Below are positions 6,912 through 10,000 of a DNA stretch of 10,000 nucleotides, one piece after another. The stretch's first letter is position 1; each line of letters begins with the position of its first letter. Source of the DNA: Nitrospira sp. GTDB taxonomy: Bacteria > Nitrospirota > Nitrospiria > Nitrospirales > Nitrospiraceae. The stretch covers positions 1 to 10,000 of the forward strand of contig JAIWOH010000092.1 in the NCBI GenBank assembly GCA_020216985.1, given 5' to 3'. A model generated the notes under the pieces. That model made no database searches. It saw only the letters and a list, made by a program, of their open reading frames with translations, and was not told where the DNA came from. Both the position numbers and the translations under genes were made by a program.

Positions 6912-6944
6912 TCGGCTACCCTCCTGACACAGAGTTGTAGCCGA
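6912..6944. promoter_or_regulatory. Inverted repeat over the uppS transcription start, possible operator
   Basis: TCGGCTAC (6912-6919) and GTAGCCGA (6937-6944) are perfect 8-bp inverted arms separated by 17 bases. The left arm directly abuts the -10 box and covers the predicted start site, so in DNA it is well placed for a repressor. If transcription starts slightly earlier, it would also fold as a 5' stem-loop in the mRNA. Confidence 0.45.
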
Positions 6945-6999
6945 GACACCATACAACCACAATTCATCTGGAGGAGCACCGGCAAGGTTTAGGGTTTTC

Positions 7000-7785
7000 A
7001 TGAGACACCAGCCTGTAGTCAGCCTTGATCAGCTCTCGGAGAGCGAGTTGGCCGCCAAATTAGATCCGGAGCTGCTGCCCAAACACGTTGCCGTCATCAT
7101 GGACGGCAATGGGCGATGGGCCGAGCTGCGCGGCCTTCCCCGCATCGAAGGACATCGAGAAGGCATCAACTCCGTCAGAGAGATGATCTCGCTCTGCTTG
7201 GAGCTCGGCATCCAGGCCCTGACGATCTACGCTTTTTCCCAGGAAAATTGGAACAGACCCAGCCAGGAAATCAACGCGCTCATGGGTCTTCTCGAACATT
7301 ATCTCTCAACGGAACGAACGGGCCTGATCGAGCAACAGGTTCGATTTCGGGCCATCGGGCGCCTTGAGCTTCTCCCGCCGTCGGCACGACATTGGGTCCG
7401 CAGAACCGAACAAGAAACCGCCCATCTGGACAAAATGACCCTGACGGTGGCCTTGAGTTACGGAGGTCGTTCCGAAATCGTCGATGCCGTGAAAGGACTG
7501 CTGGCCGATGTGCAGGCCGGTGCCATCGACGGTGAACAGATTGATGAAACTTTGTTCCAACAGTACTTGTACACGCACCCGCTTCCCGATCCCGATCTTC
7601 TGATCCGGACAAGCGGGGAAACGCGAATCAGTAACTTTCTACTCTGGCAGTTGGCCTATACGGAGCTGTGCTTCACCCCCACGTTGTGGCCGGATTTTCG
7701 CCGGCGTGAGTTTTTGTTGGCGCTGTTGGAATATCAAAAACGGGAGCGCCGCTTCGGACGAATCTTGAGCGCGATCTCCTCATAA
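7000..7785 (+). CDS. uppS: Isoprenyl transferase, undecaprenyl diphosphate synthase type
   Basis: UppS adds cis isopentenyl units to farnesyl diphosphate to make undecaprenyl diphosphate, the lipid carrier for peptidoglycan and surface polysaccharides; it works at the cytoplasmic membrane face. The diagnostic motifs are complete: HVAVIMDGNGRWA (29-41) with catalytic D35, IEGHREG (49-55), TIYAFSQENWNRP (75-87), and the C-terminal DPDLLIRTSGETRISNFLLW (197-216) followed by the metal-binding glutamate E222 (TELCF). The 261 residues include about nine more N-terminal residues than E. coli UppS. The ATG at 7000 is the only in-frame start after the promoter; a weak AGGG (6991-6994) precedes it, while a much better GGAGGAG (6970-6976) is too far upstream. 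It heads the uppS-cdsA-dxr operon. Chain length cannot be read from sequence, so a shorter-chain product is possible. Confidence 0.95.
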   Translation: MRHQPVVSLDQLSESELAAKLDPELLPKHVAVIMDGNGRWAELRGLPRIEGHREGINSVREMISLCLELGIQALTIYAFSQENWNRPSQEINALMGLLEHYLSTERTGLIEQQVRFRAIGRLELLPPSARHWVRRTEQETAHLDKMTLTVALSYGGRSEIVDAVKGLLADVQAGAIDGEQIDETLFQQYLYTHPLPDPDLLIRTSGETRISNFLLWQLAYTELCFTPTLWPDFRRREFLLALLEYQKRERRFGRILSAISS

Positions 7786-7796
7786 TAATAGTTCGA

Positions 7797-7821
7797 GTGA
7801 ACGCCGCCCCCAACCGTTCAC
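7797..7821 (+). repeat. Intercistronic stem-loop between uppS and cdsA
   Basis: GTGAACG (7797-7803) and CGTTCAC (7815-7821) pair perfectly over 7 bp with an 11-base C-rich loop, followed by a smaller imperfect stem to 7837. There is no U-run, so it is more likely an RNA stability or processing element inside the operon than a terminator. Confidence 0.35.
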
Positions 7822-7843
7822 GGATACGCGTGAGTCCGCGTTT

Positions 7844-8686
7844 GTGATCACCCCATCGATAGGCCCTCGACGGTTCGACCTCCGGCGTCTTTATACCGCG
7901 GCTGCGCTGGTCCCGCTCGTTTACGTTATCATCTCGTATCCCCCCCCCTGGGCTTTGACCCTGTTGTTGATGACGGGCGGTTGCCTGGCGCTGATCGAGC
8001 TGTACCGCATCACGCTCCCTTCGCCCCCCAACCACTGGCTGATTGCCGTCGGAATCTCTCTCTCCGCCCTCCTCTTGGCCAAACATCAATTATCCTTGCT
8101 TGCGACGGACCTCCTGACGATCGGGACATTGGCCGTTCCCGTCACGATGCTACTGTCTTCAGGGTCTTTCCACCGTCGGCTGAAAGAGACGACCCTCGTC
8201 GCCTTCGGAGTCCTGTATGTGGGGTTCTCCCTGAGCACCGTGGCATCGACGCGCTTGCTGCCCGAGGGCGAGCGGCTCGTAATCTTCCTCGCCTTGGTCA
8301 CCTGGGCCGGCGACACCGGCGCCTACTACGCCGGCACGCTCTTCGGGAAACATCCGCTCGCACCGTCGATCAGCCCGAAAAAAACCGTCGAGGGCGCGAT
8401 CGGCGGTCTGGCATTGGCCGAGAGCGCGGCCGTTCTGGCCCACACGTGGTTCGTACCGGCATTGCCGCTCTCCGACGTCTTGGTACTCGGCCTGCTCTTG
8501 ACGGTTGCGGGCCTGTCCGGCGATCTTTGGGAATCATTCATCAAACGTCGCGCCGGGGTGAAAGACTCGGGCGACATTCTACCCGGTCATGGCGGCATGT
8601 TGGATCGGCTCGATAGTCTCTTGTTCACCGCCCCCGCCTTCTACTACTATGTCACCTATTTTGGAGACCTGTTACCATCCCCATGA
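7844..8686 (+). CDS. cdsA: Phosphatidate cytidylyltransferase (CDP-diacylglycerol synthase)
   Basis: CdsA converts phosphatidic acid and CTP to CDP-diacylglycerol, the branch point for all phospholipids, in the inner membrane. The PROSITE-type signature is complete at residues 231-257: SFIKRRAGVKDSGD, then ILPGHGGMLDRLD. The upstream block TWAGDTGAYYAGTLFGK (153-169), followed by SPKKTVEG, is also typical. Hydrophobic segments lie at about 17-32, 37-53, 64-78, 88-104, 117-135, 143-154, 185-200 and 210-224, consistent with the multi-spanning family. The length of 280 residues is normal. The start is a GTG at 7844 with no visible Shine-Dalgarno; no in-frame alternative lies between it and uppS, 58 bp upstream. 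The N-terminal RRFDLRRLYTAAALVPL fits the usual CdsA beginning. A run of nine C bases at 7940-7948 encodes three prolines. Confidence 0.95.
   Translation: MITPSIGPRRFDLRRLYTAAALVPLVYVIISYPPPWALTLLLMTGGCLALIELYRITLPSPPNHWLIAVGISLSALLLAKHQLSLLATDLLTIGTLAVPVTMLLSSGSFHRRLKETTLVAFGVLYVGFSLSTVASTRLLPEGERLVIFLALVTWAGDTGAYYAGTLFGKHPLAPSISPKKTVEGAIGGLALAESAAVLAHTWFVPALPLSDVLVLGLLLTVAGLSGDLWESFIKRRAGVKDSGDILPGHGGMLDRLDSLLFTAPAFYYYVTYFGDLLPSP
7940..7948 (+). repeat. C9 homopolymer inside cdsA
   Basis: Nine consecutive C bases encode Pro-Pro-Pro (residues 33-35) after the first membrane segment. The frame is intact through it. Such tracts can slip in replication or be miscounted in sequencing. Confidence 0.8.
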
Positions 8687-8688
8687 CC

Positions 8689-8694
8689 GAGGAG
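8689..8694 (+). promoter_or_regulatory. Shine-Dalgarno site of dxr
   Basis: GAGGAG ends five bases before the ATG at 8700 and decides the dxr start over longer upstream reading-frame extensions. It lies just after the cdsA stop (8684-8686). Confidence 0.8.
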
Positions 8695-8699
8695 CAACC

Positions 8700-9860
8700 A
8701 TGAAGTCGATCATTATCCTGGGGTCAACCGGATCGATCGGGACAAATACGCTCGATATCGTGCGACGATTCCCCGATGACTTTCGCGTCGTCGGACTTAC
8801 GGCGGGCGGTAATATTGAGAAACTGGAAGCGCAGATCCGCGCCTTCAAGCCACAAACCGTGGCGGTATCCTCGGAAACGTCCGCCGCGCTCCTCCGCACG
8901 AGATGCGCGGATCTTTCGGTGGATATCTTGGTCGGAGAAGAAGGAATCGCCCAGGTCGCCGCCATGCCGGGAGCCGAACTGGTGATCTCGGCCATCGTCG
9001 GCGCCGCTGGACTGGTTCCCACCTTGGCGGCCATTCGAAGCGGCAAGCATATCGCGTTGGCCAATAAAGAACCGATGGTGATGGCCGGCAAACTGATGCA
9101 GACCGAAGCCCGCAAGCACGGCGTCAGGATTTTTCCGGTCGACAGCGAGCACAGCGCGATTTTCCAGTCGCTCGAGGGCCATCGACTCCAAGACGTCCGT
9201 CGTCTGATCTTGACGGCCTCCGGCGGCGCCCTTTGGCCCTTGACGAAGGAGCAGTTATCGGATGTCACGCCTGAGCGCGCGCTGCAACATCCAAACTGGA
9301 AGATGGGGTCGAAAATCACGATCGACTCCGCGACGTTGATGAACAAAGGGCTCGAAGTCGTCGAGGCTCGCTGGCTGTTTGACATCCCCGAATCCCGTAT
9401 CGACGTGTTGATTCATCGGGAAAGCATCATCCACTCCTTGGTCGAATATGAGGATCGATCCGTGATCGCTCAGTTGGGTCTCCCGGACATGCGGACTCCC
9501 ATCTCCTACGCGATGCGATATCCCGAACGCATGCCGCTCGATCTGCCTTCTCTGGACTTGACGGAAATCGGTAAATTAACGTTTTGCAAACCGGACCACG
9601 ACCGGTTCCCGTGTCTGTCACTCGGTTACGAGTCGCTGCGGATCGGCGGGACGATGCCGGCCGCCATGAACGCCGCCAATGAAGTGGCGGTCGAGGCGTT
9701 TCTCAACGGCGGCATCCGCTTTATCGAAATTCCCGAAGTGATCCGACACACGATGGACGCCCACAACCATCGGGATCTCGTTGATCTTGAAGACGCCTTG
9801 GAAGCGGATCGCTGGGCGCGGGAAAAGGCCGGATCGCTGGTCCACGCCATGACACGCTGA
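8700..9860 (+). CDS. dxr: 1-deoxy-D-xylulose-5-phosphate reductoisomerase
   Basis: Dxr rearranges and reduces DXP to 2-C-methyl-D-erythritol 4-phosphate with NADPH and a divalent metal, the committed step of the MEP isoprenoid pathway; it is cytoplasmic and is the fosmidomycin target. NADPH binding: GSTGSIG at 8-14. ANKE (121-124) precedes the catalytic domain. Metal ligands D148 and E150 lie in PVDSEHSAIFQ, and E219 in NKGLEVVEA, with K216 and N215 also present. The flexible active-site loop includes HPNWKMGSKI (197-206). The length of 386 residues is close to the E. coli enzyme (398). The start is set by a Shine-Dalgarno five bases upstream and lies 13 bp after cdsA, so the genes are co-transcribed. 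It supplies the precursors used by UppS in the same operon and by HpnD/E at the left end of the window. Confidence 0.97.
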   Translation: MKSIIILGSTGSIGTNTLDIVRRFPDDFRVVGLTAGGNIEKLEAQIRAFKPQTVAVSSETSAALLRTRCADLSVDILVGEEGIAQVAAMPGAELVISAIVGAAGLVPTLAAIRSGKHIALANKEPMVMAGKLMQTEARKHGVRIFPVDSEHSAIFQSLEGHRLQDVRRLILTASGGALWPLTKEQLSDVTPERALQHPNWKMGSKITIDSATLMNKGLEVVEARWLFDIPESRIDVLIHRESIIHSLVEYEDRSVIAQLGLPDMRTPISYAMRYPERMPLDLPSLDLTEIGKLTFCKPDHDRFPCLSLGYESLRIGGTMPAAMNAANEVAVEAFLNGGIRFIEIPEVIRHTMDAHNHRDLVDLEDALEADRWAREKAGSLVHAMTR

Positions 9861-9871
9861 CGATGACTATT

Positions 9872-9899
9872 TTGAAATCGGCTCAATCGATGGTAGAGT
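9872..9899 (+). promoter_or_regulatory. Possible internal promoter between dxr and the next gene
   Basis: TTGAAA (9872-9877), a 16-base spacer and TAGAGT (9894-9899). The -10 box is also the left arm of a small inverted repeat, TAGAGT/ACTCTA (9894-9899 and 9924-9929), with a nested TCGG/CCGA stem (9910-9913 and 9919-9922). The 79-bp gap is larger than the cdsA-dxr gap, leaving room for separate control. Confidence 0.35.
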
Positions 9900-9939
9900 A
9901 ACCCCAACATCGGTACTCCCGACACTCTAACGCTGGATA

Positions 9940-10000
9940 ATGACGATGGTCTCCGCTATAACGTGGTCCCCCGATGCCATCTGGCTGCTTTTGCAAAAAG
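9940..10000 (+). CDS. rseP: Probable site-2 protease RseP, N-terminal start (3' end outside window)
   Basis: An open frame begins at ATG 9940 (or ATG 9946) after an in-frame stop at 9928 and runs off the window, giving 20 codons (MTMVSAITWSPDAIWLLLQK). The peptide turns hydrophobic at the end, as at the first membrane helix of RseP, but the diagnostic HExxH lies beyond the window. The call rests mainly on the widely conserved order uppS-cdsA-dxr-rseP. RseP is an inner-membrane zinc protease that cuts anti-sigma factors and leftover signal peptides. A GGA at 9935-9937 is the only, weak ribosome-site candidate. Confidence 0.5.
   Translation, partial: MTMVSAITWSPDAIWLLLQK

Noticed and set aside
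8589..8699. N-terminal extension of dxr into cdsA
   Set aside because: It would overlap the cdsA end by about 100 bases. The ATG at 8700 has a good Shine-Dalgarno five bases upstream and begins right at the conserved NADPH-binding strand.
8672..9385. 237-codon minus-strand open frame antisense to dxr
   Set aside because: It is fully antisense to an intact dxr, with low-complexity Ser/Arg content and no ribosome site or promoter.

Overview
The window is ordinary chromosomal DNA of a GC-rich, Gram-negative-type bacterium. Gene content and protein style (HpnD/HpnE squalene synthesis, TldD/TldE, and a uppS-cdsA-dxr run that appears to lead into rseP) suggest the phylum Nitrospirota, probably a Nitrospira relative. 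That assignment is an inference from recall; no database was searched. I see no tRNA, rRNA, CRISPR array, insertion sequence or phage gene.

There are three blocks. (1) Plus strand, 1-2371: the 3' end of hpnD, then hpnE overlapping it by 4 bp (together FPP to squalene, the precursor of hopanoids), then a family-4 uracil-DNA glycosylase with its own sigma70-type promoter and a C-terminal sliding-clamp-binding-like peptide. (2) Minus strand, 6705 down to 2407: tldD, tldE, a dienelactone-hydrolase-family protein and an unrecognised 147/148-residue protein. They are codirectional with gaps of 83-133 bp and converge on the glycosylase gene. (3) Plus strand, 7000 to the window end: uppS, cdsA, dxr and the first 20 codons of what is probably rseP, an envelope-lipid and isoprenoid operon.

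The 6706-6999 region is a divergent control region. It holds a candidate promoter for tldD on the minus strand and a very good TTGACA-N17-TAGACT promoter for uppS on the plus strand. An 8-bp inverted repeat lies over the predicted uppS transcription start.

The shared theme of the two outer blocks is isoprenoid metabolism. Dxr commits carbon to the MEP pathway. UppS uses its products to make the undecaprenyl carrier for cell-wall synthesis, and HpnD/HpnE use FPP to make squalene. CdsA supplies CDP-diacylglycerol for phospholipids. The middle block (TldD/E peptidase, hydrolase, unknown protein) has no obvious link to this. I found no convincing undescribed system. The points most worth a second look are the clamp-motif tail on the glycosylase, the atypical FAD-binding N-terminus of HpnE, the inverted repeat at the uppS start site, and the unrecognised small protein.
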